Source: Priapulus caudatus (Eukaryota; Priapulida; Priapulimorpha; Priapulimorphida; Priapulidae). From it: DNA of 64,000 nucleotides. A program made the translations under genes and the position numbers. Each line of letters starts with the position of its first letter. Position 1 is the first letter of the stretch. The notes beneath the pieces are model-generated. The model searched no databases. It saw only the letters and a list, made by a program, of their open reading frames with translations, and was not told the origin of the DNA. Of this stretch, positions 12,801 to 27,600 are shown piece by piece. The stretch covers positions 138,201-202,200 of the forward strand of contig NW_014577126.1 of the NCBI RefSeq assembly GCF_000485595.1, read 5' to 3'.

Positions 12801-14068
12801 TTTGTTCACAATTCAACACTGCCGTGATTGCAGTGATGTAGGGCAAGCACGCAACACGTACGCTACGTCTTTTTCTAAACACAATGTCTCTTGTACACGG
12901 TCACCCATCCTACATCCTCATCCAGAAGATGAATCACTGATTCGGCAGGAGCAGGAGCAGCAGCAGCAACGGCAGCAGCAAGAGGCAGCAGTCGCAGACA
13001 CCCTGCCAGGACAGCAGCAAAGCTGGCAATCGCAGTAGTCACTGCTACAGTGGCTACTGATGTACAGTCATCGACGATCTGCCGACTCATGTGCGCTGCG
13101 ACCTGTCAAACCAGTGAAGTCAGTCTCGCACCAGCTTGATTTACGGGATGCATCCCTGCCGTGTGCGTGCACGCCCCCCCCCCCGAATCGCGGATGCTTT
13201 TTTCGACTGAATGCAAAAAAGCTACCCCAACTGCACAGCAGCTAACACCCGTTGGGACATATGGCTCAAAATCTGACGGTCACCCTCGCCCAGGCTTTGT
13301 CTACCCGTCTCGCTCCACTAGGGCATGGAAAAAAGTATGCGGGCGAGTAAGTTGGCGGGCTGTGTAGTTGGCAGCGCCCCGATAGAAGCTAGCAGACTGG
13401 CTGTCACCTGCACCCGAAAGATTATCCGTCAGCTGGCCAGCCGTTGCTGAGCGGGATTCGGCGGTGATGCTATTGTTCTAACGAGACGAAGACGCAACTT
13501 TTAGTGTACAACGTGATACATGTATATATATCGAATGCTGTCAATTTCAATCCCTAACATTTGGGTGTCTCCCCACCGCCACTGTACGTAAATCTAACGA
13601 TCGCAGTATGCCTACTGAGCTGTGTGCGGGTCTCTCAAGCTACCTCTGCATGCTGCGCCTCTGTAACTTCATCCGTACGAGCCCGCTGACCCGCTACCAA
13701 CTCTGTCTACACTTCACTCCACCGGCTACTAACCGTATGTGTTTACACTTCCCTCCTAGTGGCACAGGAATTTGTTTTCGCTACTTCTCCTTTTACCTCA
13801 GACTCTCACTCACGCACGCACGTTCGAGAAACACCGGCGCAGTTCTCACAAGCTTCACCGACTCCAAAACTCCGCACTGGCCGTACAGGCGGCTTTAAAA
13901 ATAGCTATATGACTAATAATCGTTGGTGGGTAATGCGGCGTAAAAAAATCCATGAGTTCGTGCACCGTGAGTCAAGTTAGTTCATCTCATCATGCATTAT
14001 GCACTTTTTAATTTTAACAGAGGAAGATGTGAAATACATTCTTTATCAGGCGATATTGTGTGTGTGTG

Positions 14069-14135
<67 letters not shown>

Positions 14136-15608
14136 ATCTCATCTACCACATTCTCCGTCTTTTCCTACACTAAAACTCGGCCAGCACGCAGCAGATGTCT
14201 ATCAGCTAATTATGCTATATAATAATGTAACCTTTCTGCCATCTCTGCTTGGAAACGAGAGAAACGCGCCCCAAGCACTCTCTCGCGCTCACGCACGCAT
14301 TCGTCCATTTTTGGCCGCAGACACGAGTGATCACGCGGCAGGCCAGCCTTAACAGACTCCGCCGAAACCAAGCGGTCTCACAATATTGATCATGAGCTTC
14401 CAGGAGACGTAAAAACAGTGCAAACATTAAATGGAATGTGCATCGAAGGTGGATGACCCGACATCTACTGGTTAGAGCTATCGTGCGGGCTCGCGCGCGC
14501 GTGCGTACAGTCCTCGCGGCTCACAACCCGGAATGCGATTCTTGTTCTGACAGCTTGATTATGTTTACTAGAAAACTCGCTCCTCTTAAGTGCTGATTTG
14601 GGATGTGCGGGGTTTTACCGGGCCGTGCAGCTGTCACAGGCGATGAGAATGTATCGGGTAGCTACTAGCTAGGTAGGTGAGTGAGTGACTGCGCGCATCC
14701 ATTCCGCCGGAGACGAGAGTCTTAACCTTCTTAGGTTGCGTGTGACAGCCACTATAGTGTTAGCAGTCATAAGCTTTCGACTACATCCCATCATATTATA
14801 CCCAACAATCACCGCAGAGCAAACATGTGGTTATTTAAGCATCATGCAGGCTTGACATGGCAGAGACGGGGGCAGTGCATCGCGCGACTGGATTTTTTTT
14901 AAACAGAATACTCACAGACAGAGGGTACCCGCCTTCTGTTGGGAAGCCGTCTATCAAAAAACAAGTTGCTATCTGGGGCTTCCCTAGTTCACACATAGAC
15001 TTCCGACACTATTTAACACCCTACGACTGGGAATGCACTAGCTTACTCATACACTGGCGATTCTTCAACATGTGTCCCGCTATCTGCGTTTTCACCAGCT
15101 TTGCCAGTGTCCAAAATATGTACAAATACGCGAATAGGCTGAACCGCTAGTCCCGAGCGCATATGTTGCCTCCGCCAAGTGCAACGAGTAGGGCGACTAT
15201 GAATTTGACTGCTGCCAAATCTTCTACTCATCCATCGCAGCCATCAAAATCACCGCATGCCTAGCACACCGCCAACAGCTGATGCTTCCAGCCCTGGCTA
15301 ATTCAGGGGCATGATCGATACAGTCCGGTGGTTTACAGCCTCCCGGGCTGCTTTCCAACCTCAGCAGCAAGGCCTATAGATCTATAGATCTATAGGCCTT
15401 GCTCGGCAGCACACATGTATGCGCAATCGTGCAAGCATCCACGCTCGGAGCGCTTCATTCATCATAAATAGTAGCATCATAAGTCTAAAATGTCATAACT
15501 ACAAAAAGTTATGACATTTTAGACTTATGATCGCCATAAATCACAACTTTTTATCTCCTGACAACAGTATAGTACTGTGTGCATTTGTGTGGTGGTGGTG
15601 GTGGTGGA

Positions 15609-15639
<31 letters not shown>

Positions 15640-18600
15640 ACCCACTTGTACAGATGAAGCCATGTAATATTGCAATTCCATAACAAAAAACATTAGCTTT
15701 CAATTTCATTGATAATGGATCTGCTTTTACAACCCGCACAATTCTTGGGGGTGCAGGGATGACTATGTAAATAGATATATGAACTAACGTGATGGACCAG
15801 CGGGCAACGGGGACACACATTGATCACAATCCCACTGAGAATACGGTTAGTAGTCAGGAGGCTTATGCACGTAACAGAGCCCAAATCTGCAAATTATGAA
15901 AGACATTTTTAAGGGTCAAATCTGGGTTCATATGTTCCTCAACTAAGAATTTTTTTATATCCATTTGGAAACAACATGTCGTTAGTGTTGTCAATCGGTT
16001 GTAATTTCGTAATCGATCATCGGTTGGACCCAAGTAACCGATGATCGGTTACAATCGGTTACTCGGGGTGTTGAATGCCTGCGTGTGCGTAACGTCGTGC
16101 GCATGTACGTGTGTGCTAACCCGACCAGGCTGTGTGACTGACGTCAATATACAGGTATTCTAACCCTAGCAACCTATGCTCGGTATTCTAACCCTAGCAA
16201 TACCGTTTCTTGGAGCTACGTGTGTGCATGTATGTGGTTGTCTAGCCCTGTTTACTGTTTGTTTTGCACTGTTTACTACTGTGTATAATACGTAACATGT
16301 ATGTTAATAAAAGATAACTTGTATAGTAGCGATGATATCTCTGATTCTCATCACTTTTCCAAGTTTTTTTTTTTTATGAAATCGATTATGGATTTTGATA
16401 ACAAAGCGCTTGGTTCGAACCACTGTTCAACCGATGATCGAGTATAATCGATGATCGTGAGTCGTGACATCACTACATGTCGTCCAGCGACCACATGACC
16501 AATTTTTTCCGACTCGTCATGGCGCAACTCTCTGTATATAGGGACCCTACGTATGCCCATACGCCCTGCATACGCGGGCCATAAGTCGAAATACGTCGAG
16601 ATAATGTCTAGCGTACCCAAAACTTACGAGTAACGTGCTTTGAACCTTTGTGTAACTTATATCGAACTTATCTCCAACGCATATTGATGTATGTAGACGT
16701 ATTTGCCGTGTTCCAGACGACCACAGAACTTGCTGAACGTGTTTCTAACTTACAGCTACCGTATAATGGCGTATTGGCAGCGTTTAGGGGAATTGGTATA
16801 TAAAAAAAATGGTATTGGCATGTTGATACTGCGACGGTGATGTTGATACTGCGATGTCTAGTGCGGTTATGATTTGAATCGGCGAGCGGCAGCCTTATTA
16901 TAGGCTACGACACGTGATCGGCGGCGATACACTGCCGTGTGCTATGCATAAGCTGGGCATCGTTGGGCATAAGTTGTGAACGCCGGCGTGTTGCTAAGCA
17001 TTCGTTGGTATAAGTTATCTATAAGTTATCGAAACGTTCTATATAAGTTACTAATTATACGTTATGTATACGTCCAACTCGTTATGTATACGCTATGTAT
17101 ATGCCCAAAATTGAAAAAAACATCGATAGTTCAGCGTATGCCAGCGTTTTAGAGAAATTTTGATACGCCGGCATACGCTGGCTAAATCGTCAAGGTGTAA
17201 CAGGGCCATAATGGCAAAACAAATGGAGATACCATTGCGTGAACCCAACCACGCAAGCTACTAAATACTGTATTTAACGTACCTGCATGCACCTAATCAG
17301 GACACGAAATAACGAATATTTTTCTGCACGCACACCATTTTTTCAGTGTTGTACTGCAGGTTTACCTGCCTTTAATAACTACAACGTGGCATTCAGAAAA
17401 CAATAAAAATACACCAATAAAAATATAATGACATCACACCATTACATTTATTCCTTTTGCTATGCCGCAGCACTACATTTGAATATATGCCAATTTATTG
17501 ACAGCCCAGGGTGTTAGCCAGGAAAAAAAATCAGGGAGTCTTGCCATCCGAGCAAAGCGAGGATGCTGCGGGCGCGAAGGGTGTGGGAGGAGTTTTCCCC
17601 CTCCTATGGTGCAGATTTTTTTTTAAACAGTAACTTCCCCTTAAAATGGAGGAAATTTAGTCTAAAATGCTAAAAAGACAGGAATCTGATATGATTTTAT
17701 ATTCTTATAAGCACTGTTGTCAGTTATACAAGAAGGTGTCATTAATGCATCTACTCTACATAATGATGTTTCACTATGTAGAGTGAGACTAAAATTGGGC
17801 TGCCCTCATGCTGTCTCTATCAAATTTCATCCGTCGGTCTCATCCAAGAATAGGCCGTCCAAAAGACGGGTAGACGGGTCTCTGGCTAATGCACTGTGAC
17901 AGCCTGATCCCTCAATGCTATAAAAACAACCTTACGTCGTCGACATATATATATGTCTTGTCTTAGAGTGCAACAGAACCTACTTGCAGACCGCGTAATG
18001 AGACAGTGTGTAACACCATTTTTTAAGCATAGCAAATCAGTGTACCATCATTTTAAAAGTATGACAAACCAGTGAACATTTAAACATGGCAAACTACTGT
18101 TCAAGACTGTTTCTTACGTTATTTTATTTGTTAAGACAGGACAAATTTAGGAAAAAACGGCAGTATAGCAGACCTGGCCAGCTGACGTCTGCTAAAGCAA
18201 TTTTAACCGTTTTGAGGGGATTCAAGCTTTTTTAACGTTACGTTTAATAGGCCTACTCAAGCCTCTTCAGTCAATAAGTTTGCTATTTCTGTAAAGTAGA
18301 GGGCCTACACCAAGGCTCGACACTATAGCAACTAATTAATGCGTAAAATCGCCACCACACCATAGACGGTATTTGGGGTTCTTGTATATATAAGATAGCC
18401 GAGTCGGTGTACAGCTAGTGACAGGTTAACTGTTACCGGTTCGCGACAGGTTAACTGTGTATTGTCAGGTTAACTTGTGTACTGTCTGCAGTGCATGCGT
18501 GGTACGGTAAAAATACACGCGTCAGATGTCCTGGTCGAACGGCAATTCTTAACAATCGATTCCCGCGCTGGCAAACTTTTATTGTGGTGGAATTTAATCG

Positions 18601-21600
18601 GGGCGGAGATAATTTAAACGGGGCGCAACGATTCAAACAGGGGGGAGTTTTCCCAAACGGGGCACAACGATTCAAACAGGGGGGAGTTTTCCCAAACGGG
18701 GCGCGCGCGCCCCGTTTGCGCAACGTAGGGAGAACCCTGCATTTTACTTTAAAAGTGCTCGTTTTGATAAATGAAGCATGCTGTATTTGCTAATGAATAA
18801 ACTATCAAAATAAATTTACATGTTCATCTCTTCTTTATTCCTCCTTAAAAATTTAAAATTGAATTTTAAAAGTACTGCCCGAGACACTGGAAAATCCAAA
18901 CCGACCCAATCTCCGAGCAGTCCGGATTTTTGGACTGATAGTGCTACTGTAGAAGTATATAATTAGGAGTACAAACTCTAAATTGCCATATTTCTTTGGT
19001 TGATCTTTTATCAGTTATGAAATCAGTTTGTCTCAGCGAATTAATGGGAAAACACTGCTCTACTTATCTTAGATAAATCAAATTCCAATTTATTAACAAT
19101 TTTTATTGAACTGGAAAATACATGTAAAATAAAGAACTGATAACTGATCAACACACTTTTATTTTATACTTATTGGAGGAAAGGTGACATATGCACTGAA
19201 TCTCATCTCAAGAACAATAATATTATTCAGCGAGCACTGGAGGAAACTCTTGGTGACAGCTCTAAGCTTGTCCGTCCAGTCACGACTGCAAGTATACCTG
19301 TAGGTGTAAAGAGCGCACGTACAGGGGGCAGCAGAGTCGCGAGTCCTGAGGGACACACACACATATATACACAGCTTCTTAGAAACCATAACAAACTCTG
19401 ACAGCACTTAAACGAGCCATCCCTCTGCCGCCACCCAGCCGGTGGCCGCAACCACCAAAAATAACTACCACCGACTACACCCTAGCTTCGCACTGCAACT
19501 ACGCGTCGTCTATGTAAATAAGAGTTACTCTCGGCTGTTCTAAGACCCACGAAGTATAGAGAAGACGAGGCCAATTCCCCTTCCCACCAACCCACTCACT
19601 GACGAGCGGATTTCAACCATGGTGTCTTGTATATTGATTGACTTCACCAATTCTACGTGCCAGCCATGCACGAGTCTCTGAATTTATGCTCATGAAATAA
19701 AAGGCAGATTCTCTACAATTGCGGCATTAATTTATGAACTAGCATCTCTGCAGGTTACTAGGAGAGAATCCTCGAAACTGCTGATTAGCTAAGCCTGCCG
19801 CAATCCGCTCGCGTGAGCAGTATGCCAGTACCGCTACAGGTAAACGTGTGGGTTTACCTACGCCACAATTATCGCGTGAAAAAATGGCTACTGGAAAGAC
19901 TGGACGAAATGTCTCATCCCACTCACTTATATAGTAGATTCAGACCGAACCCGTACTTTGTTGTCTCTGAACATCTCAACGTCATTCTTGGTAGTCGGTA
20001 CTTAACGACCGGTCCGGTGGCCATAGGGAGTGGGGTCTTAAGAGCCCTGCTCTGATTATTGTTTTATCTCAGCTCTAAAAGACAAATATTCGTCAATATA
20101 AAGCAGCCAGAGAAAACAAGCAGTGTAACACAAGCTTCTATGTTTCGTTTGAGACGCTGCAGGAGCGTATAGGTAACAAATTTTGCCTGGGGGCAATGCC
20201 ACGTGCAGGTTGTGTTCGGGGAAGGTGACCGCCATTGAACATATAATTAAAAATGTTAATCTAAATATCTCTAGCGGCAACAGCCTCCCTCCCTTGCCCC
20301 CACTCCGATAGCTATGCCTATATTATATTAGGCCCTGCGCTGTAATGTACGCGGTCAGGACATGTCCCAGAACGAAATAGCTATTTTATTTCCTTTTATA
20401 GACCCTTTTATTTCAAGGACACTGTTATCCACAGGATACGGCACCAGCACTTCTCACATCCTCGCAGACACAGCTTGTGCCAAGCAGCACGAGCTACTGC
20501 TGCTACTGCTGCTGCCATTGATGCTTTCCTCGAAACACACCGTGAGGTGATCACATCTCGCTTGTCATGCCGCGCACTGCCAACTCTGATTCCGTCTGAA
20601 ACTGATTTTTCCCGATAGTTATCAGTATCGCTGAACTGTATAAACATTCCAGAAGGCAGCCCTCACTCACACTTCCTCTGCCGTCGCTCTAAAAACATTT
20701 TGTAGCCACAAGGCATGGGAAAATTGCACAGGTTTGCTTATACCCCAGTCACACCAGGGCCCCGATCTCACTACGCGCGTACTACGCTCTAAGAGCGTGG
20801 TGAAAACGTGTAGAACGCAGTGTGGACGTATATGGACGTACTGCGATCGTGATCGTGCGCGGTGCAGTCAGCATGAGCGTGGGCGTGGGACGTGTACAAA
20901 CTTTGAACATGTTCAAAATAATCGTGGTGCGCGCGGTGCGGAAAGTACAGCGGCAGTGGCGGCGTATTAGGACGTGGAAGGCGTAGTACCCACGTAACTC
21001 GAGCATAGTACGAACTTAATGGTCGTATCGCAAGCGTGTCGGGTGCGTGAGAATTGTCGCCCTGTTCTCAGCACGATGTCAATACGTTTTCATACGTTTT
21101 AATTTGGGGTGCTACCGCTGGCCACCCACCAGTTCAGTGTCCACTATGGATAAGGCAACACTACTCCATGCCATGTTCTCGTAGAAAAACTCGAACTACT
21201 TGATTGCCAAGGCATCATGCTGAGGAGACGAGGAGGAAAAATAGAAAGACAACAAAGATCTTGCTGGGTGGGGTCCGTGGCTTTCGGTAGAAGACGACTT
21301 CCTCTATGGTCACTATGATCGCTCATGGCTGAGACTCCTGCATGGAAGATCAAGCATCCTTGCTTCAACTTCCTGAGGATCCCTCCGGAGATGTTCGATG
21401 AACTGCTTGTCAGAAATTGGGCCGAAAATCCAGAAGCAGGATACCCGATACAGAAAAGCACTTGAACGCAGGACTGAAACTGCAATCACCATAAGGCATC
21501 TAGCATCGGTGATAAATATCCCTCACTTCAGTATGACTTCAGAGTGGCCGCAACACCACCACTCGGCTGTTGGTTCCGAAGGTGTGCCAGGCTATTGTAA

Positions 21601-24600
21601 GAAGAACACAAAGAGGAGGTCATTTCGTGTCCTAACGATGCCAAGAAGAATGGCATGCCATTGCGAAGATTTCCGGAAAAATGGAATGTGCCCCATGCCT
21701 GCGGTGCCATCGACGGAAAAACATGTGGCCATCAGATGCCCACGGAACTCTGGCTATTGTATCATACCTATAAGGCTTCTTTTCCGTGTGCTGTATGGCT
21801 TTGGTGGATGCCGACTACAAGTTTGTGTGATAGACGTGGGTGGATACGGGTCACAGTCCAGACGCTCACTTACAACGATACGGAATTTGAAGACTGTCTA
21901 GAAGATGGATCCATTTGGCTTTCCTGATCCAGATCCACTGCCGAAAGATCAGGAACATGCCGTTATTTTTCCTGGAGACGATGCTTTTGGACTGAGAACA
22001 TACCTTATGAGCATACTCACACCGCGGCAAGACAAGGAAGAGATGATCACACTAAGGATCTCCAGAGGGAGACGCGCGTGTCGAAAATGCATTCGGCATA
22101 CTGGCCCGAGATGGCAGCTTCTACTCACAACATACAGCAAACTGCCCAAGACAGTGAGCTCATCATCGAGGCTTGCATCTGCCTTGCATAACTCATGAGA
22201 ATACGCTACCCAGGCCTTCAGATGCACAGCTTGACAATGAAGACGAGCAACATTACATGGTGCCAGGACTCTGGAGAGAAACACAAATATGCACGATGTC
22301 AATCGAGTGACCGGCCCGAACCGCGTGACAGCGTGGCCGCAAAGAAAGCAGAGAGAGTACCTGAAACTGTACTTTAATAGTCCGACAGGATCTGTGCCAT
22401 GGCAGGACCGTATGATAATGTGAGAGATGGATGGACTACGTTGAAGGATGGATTTTATGATACATGATGAAGACAGATTATTGACTGTAAGAGGCTAAAA
22501 TAATTGTCTAATAAAGATGTAAAATGTATCTTTTAAATAAATCCAAAAAGACACGATTATTGTAAATCCAAGTCCAATAAAGTTATGTTATATTTATGTT
22601 AATAAAGTGTAAATAAAGATATGTCATACATATATTTGAAATATATCAAAATACATGTGTGTAATAAAAATGAAATTACTATTTAAAGATAAAAATGTGT
22701 TGCACTCATATGATTGTAACACATTTTTAATTTGAAATTTATTTAAGTTCACTTTTATTACTTACAATCACAGATTTATTTATACAAACAAATAACTAAG
22801 CATTAAACATAAATCTTGTTTTTGGTGGAAACCCTGATTTATTCGAACTTTCCAAAACGGCAACATTAATAATTAGAGTGTGATAAACAAAAACATAAAC
22901 ATAAACATAAATATAACACACATAACATAATATAATAAAAACATAACATAACACAAACATAAATCAAAAACAACATCTGTATTGAACACATTCTATTAAA
23001 AGTAACACATCAGTTAACCAATAATCTTGATTTAAGTTGTAATGTTGATCTTAATAATTATCTTGATGTTAATTTTGACAGCACGGCAGAATGAATGATG
23101 ATGTATAGAACGCGGCGCGGTATTTTTATGATCGTTGCCAGGCAGTCGGCGCTGTGATTGGCGCCGCAGTTGAGGCGCGGTGAGCGTTGCTAAGGCAAAC
23201 AGTGCAAGCGTCGATTCGCAACGCAACACGATCTGCTTGGTCGGCATAATGACGCAGTCCGCGCAGTGCAAGGCGTGATGCGGGCGTGGTGTTTGAGCGT
23301 GGTGAAGCTTGTTGGGCGCAATGAGATCGGGTAAAGACGCCACTTTAGGTCGTAGTATAGACCGTGTTAGATCGTAGTATCGGCGCTGGGCCCGGTTGGC
23401 CCAATTGGCCACGCTCTCAACCACGCTCAACCGCTCGCGGCAAATTTTTTAGGACGGCGATCGTGATGAGCGTAGCTCTGGTGTGCATGGGGCCTTATGG
23501 CCAGTAAAATTTGGAGCTCGGACATCCGAGTAATCAATCATTAGATAGACCACCAAACGTTCCCATTGCTGCGTGCAACACATGAGCATTATGTTACCAC
23601 GGATTCATTGAGCCAGTCTATATGTATAGATACATCATCATAAGCTGCTAAGAATTTCTGAAGCGCACCCAGTGTAGACGCTTCATTTCTATAGATCTGA
23701 CATAAATACACAAAATCCGCAACAAATAACAAATAGCTCATCCGCATTATGGCGCTGTCACACCTCCGTATGAAAGCACAGCGTTATACCGACGTGATGA
23801 AAAATTTTGTGTAATACGCTGGCGTACGTCGAATAAGTTTATGGGTAAGCTTTGTATAAGTTAAGAGCACGCTGTAACCACGCTGGTATACGTCGTAGTA
23901 CGACGAAGGCAGTATGCCAGCGTATGCTTAGGGTCCCTGTATACAGAGAGTTGCGCCAACTCAGGATTTTGACGCCATTTTGTTTCCAAATGGATCCTCA
24001 CGCTGCGCTTAGTAAGCGCTGTATGGATACGCTGTACAATGGTCCGGTAGTAATTAATTAGACTAATCGTGCTTCAATAAACTCAAAATCACAGGATTAT
24101 AGCTAAGAATGTGTCTATGTGTATCTAGATTTCTAGAAATGTAACTCAAATCGTTCGCGCCATATGATAATTTAAATTGTAGTGTTGTCAATCGGTTGTA
24201 ATTTCGTAATCGATCATCGGCTGGACCCAAGTAACCGATGATCGGTTTACAATCGGTTACTCGGGTGTTGAATGCTGCGTGTGCGTAACGTCGTGTGCAT
24301 GTACGTGTTGTGCATGTATGTGCTTGTTTAGCCCTGATTTACTGTTTGTTTTGCACTGTTTACTACTGTGTGTATAATACATGTACTGATTGTCATCACT
24401 TTTCCAAGTTTTCTTGTTCAAATTAAAAAAAAAAAAAATTATTTATTTATTTATTTTTGATTAAATCGATTATGGATTTTGATAAACCAGCGCTTGGTTC
24501 GAGCCACTGTCACGATGATCGAGTATAATCGATGATCGTGACATCACTATTTAATTGTACACTTTCTTACGGCACATAGCCGTGCATATCCATTTGGAAA

Positions 24601-27600
24601 CAACATGTCGTTAGTGTTGTCAATCGGTTGTAATTTCGTAATCGATCATCGGTTGACCAAGTAACGCATGATCGGTTACATCGGTTACTCGGGGTGTTGA
24701 ATGCCTGCGTGTGCGCGTAACGTCGTGCGCGATGTACGTGTGTGCTAAACCGACCAGGCTGTGTGACTGACGTCAATATACAGGTATTCTAACCTAGCAA
24801 CCTAATGCTCGGTATTCTATGACCCTAGCAGATACGCGTTTCTTGGAGCTACGTGTGTGCATGTATGTGGTTGTCTAGCCCTGTTTACTGTTTGTTTTGC
24901 ACTGTTTACTACTGTGTATAATAGCATGTATGTTAATAAAGATAACTTGCTATAGTAGCGATGATATCTCTGATTCTCATCACTTTTCAAGTTTTTTTTT
25001 TTTATGAAATCGATTATGGATTTTGATAACAAAGCGCTTGGTTCGAACCACTGTTCAACCGTATGATCGAGTATAATCGATGATCGTGAGTCGTGACATC
25101 ACTACATGTCGTCGCAGCGACCACGTGACCAATTTTTTCCGACTCGTCATGCGAGCGCACTCTCTGTATATAGGCGACCCTACGTATGCCGATACGCCCT
25201 GCATACGCGGGCCATAAGTCGAAATACGTCTGAGATAATGTCTAGGTACCCAAAACTTACGAGTAACGTGCTTTGAACCTTTGTGTAACTTATATCGAAC
25301 TTATCTCAACGCATATTGATGTATGTAGACGTATTTGCCGTGTTCCAGACGACCACAGAACTTGCTGAACGTGTTTCTAACTTACAGCTACCGTATAATG
25401 GCGTATTGCAGCGTTTTAGGCGAATTGGTATATAAAAAATGGTATTGGCATGTTGATACTGCCGACGGTGATGTTGATACTGCGATGTCTAGTGCAGTTA
25501 TGATTTGAATCGGCGAGCGGCAGCCTTATTATAGGCCTACGACACGTGATGCGGCGGCGCGATACGCTGCCGCGTGCTATGCATAAGCTGGGGCATGCGT
25601 TGGGCATAAGTTGTGAACGCCGGCGTGTTGCCTAAGCAATTCGTTGTATAAGTTATCTATAAGTTATCGAAACGTTTCTATATAAGTTACTAATTATACG
25701 TTATGTATACGTCCAACTCGTTATGTATACGCTATGTATATGCCCAAAATTGAAAAAAAACATCGATAGTTCAGCGTATGCCAGCGTTTTAGAGAAATTT
25801 TGATACGGCGGCATACGCTGGCTAAAATCGTCAAGGTGTAACACGGGCCCATAATGGCAAAAACAAATGGAGATACCATTGCGCTGAACCCAACCACGCA
25901 GCTACTAAATACTGTATTTAACGTACCTGCATGCCCACCTAATCAGCGACACGAAATAACGAATATTTTTCTGCAGCGCACACCATTTTTCAGTGTTGTA
26001 CAGCAGGTTTACCTGCTTTAATAACTACACACGTGGCATTCAGAAACAATAAAAATACACCAATAAAAATATAATGACATCACACCATTACATTTATTCT
26101 TTTGCTATGCCGCAGCACTACATTTGAATATGCCAATTTATTGACAGCCCAGGGTGTTAGCCAGGAAAAAAATCAGGGAGTCTTGCCATCCGAGCAAAGC
26201 GAGGATGCTGCGGGCGCGAGGCGTGTGGGAGAGTTTTCCCCCTCCTATGGTGCAGATTTTTTTTTAAACAGTAATTCCCCTTAAAATGGAGGAAATTTAG
26301 TCTAAATGCTAAAAAAGACAGGAAGTCTGATATGATTTTATATTCTTATAAGCACTGTTGTCAGTTTACAAGAAGGCTGTCATTAATGCATCTACTCTAC
26401 ATAATGATGTTTCACTATGGTAGAGTGAGACTAAAATGGGCTGCCCTCATGCTGTCTCTATTCAATTTCATCGCGTCGTCTCATCAAGAATAGGCGTCCA
26501 AAGACGGTAGACGGGTCTCTGGCTAATGCACTTGCTGACAGCCTGATCCTCAATGCCTATAAAACAACCTTACGTCGTCGACATATATATATATGTCTTG
26601 TCTTAGAGTGCAACAGAACCTACTTGCAGACCGCGTAATGAGACAGTGTGTAACACCATTTTTAAGCATAGCAATACAGTGTACCATCATTTTAAAGTAT
26701 GACAAACCAGTGAACATTTAACATGGCAAACTACTGTTCAGACTGTTTCTTACGTTTATTTTATTTGTTAAGACAGGACAAATTAGGAAAAAAACGCAGT
26801 ATAGCAGACCTGGCCAGCTGACGTCTGCTAAAGCAATTTTAACCGTTTTGAGGGGATTCAAGCGCTTTTTTAACGTTAGCGTTTAATAGCCTACTCAAGC
26901 CTCTTCAGTCAATAAGTTTGCTATTTCTGTAAAGTAGAGGCGCTACACCAAGGCTCGACACTATAGGCGNNNNNNNNNNNNNNNNNNNNNNNNNGAGAAT
27001 ACGCTACCCAGGCCTTCAGAATGCACAGCTTGACAATGAAGACGAGCAACATTACATGGTGCCAGGACTTGCTGAGAGAGAAACAGCAAATATGCACGAT
27101 GTCAATCGAGTGACCGGCCCGAACGCGTGACAGCGTGGCCGCAAAGAAAGCAGAGAGAGTACCTGAAACTGTACTTTAATAGTCCGACAGGATTCTGTGC
27201 CATGGCAGGACCGTATGATAATGTGAAGATGGATGGACTACGTTGAAGGATGGATTTTATGATACATGATGAAGACAGATTATTGACTGTAAGAGGCTAA
27301 ATAATGTCTATAAGAATGTAAAATGTATCTTTTAAATAAATCCAAAAAGACACGATTATTGTAAATCCAAGTCCAATAAAGTTATGTTATATTTATGTTA
27401 ATAAAGTGTAAATAAAGATATGTCATACATATATTTGAAATATATCAAAATACATGTGTGTAATAAAATGAAATTACTATTTAAAGATAAAAATGTGTTG
27501 CACTCATATGATTGTAACACATTTTTAATTTGATATTTATTTAAGTTCACTTTTATTACTTACAAATCACAGATTTTATTATACAAACCAAATAACTAAG

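Larger units (their letters stand above)
23751..25850. mobile_element. Composite DNA transposon, TIR GGC[GC]CTGT[CT]ACACCT
   Basis: Ends GGCGCTGTCACACCTCC and AGGTGTAACACGGGCCC are near-complementary; AT flanks both sides (23749-23750, 25851-25852). Many GCGTATGCCAGCG-type subrepeats sit in inverted arms, and two hAT-like MITEs are nested within. A 2-bp AT duplication with these ends would suit an ISL2EU/Harbinger relative, but there is no transposase to decide. The copy after the gap is 28566-30657. Confidence 0.65.
22196..26969. repeat. Copy A of a 4.8-kb segment ending at an assembly gap
   Basis: This stretch, from GAGAATACGCTACCC in the transposase to CGACACTATAGGCG at the gap, is repeated co-linearly as 26995-31766. 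The copies differ mainly by 1-2-base indels, many in GC-rich or homopolymer runs. Confidence 0.92.

Noticed and set aside
14457-14530. TGGTTAGAGC-like stretch resembling a tRNA A box
   Set aside because: No matching B box, anticodon stem or acceptor stem could be paired.
15476-15531. A microRNA precursor
   Set aside because: The stem is only 25 bp, perfectly matched, with a 6-nt loop; animal pre-miRNAs are longer and imperfect.
16405-16430. GGTTCGAACC resembling a tRNA B box
   Set aside because: It lies inside the hAT-like MITE, varies between copies (GGTTCGAGCC, GGTTCGACCC), and there is no A box or cloverleaf at the right distance.
21144-21485. 113-codon minus-strand frame
   Set aside because: Antisense shadow of the Harbinger transposase N-terminal region.
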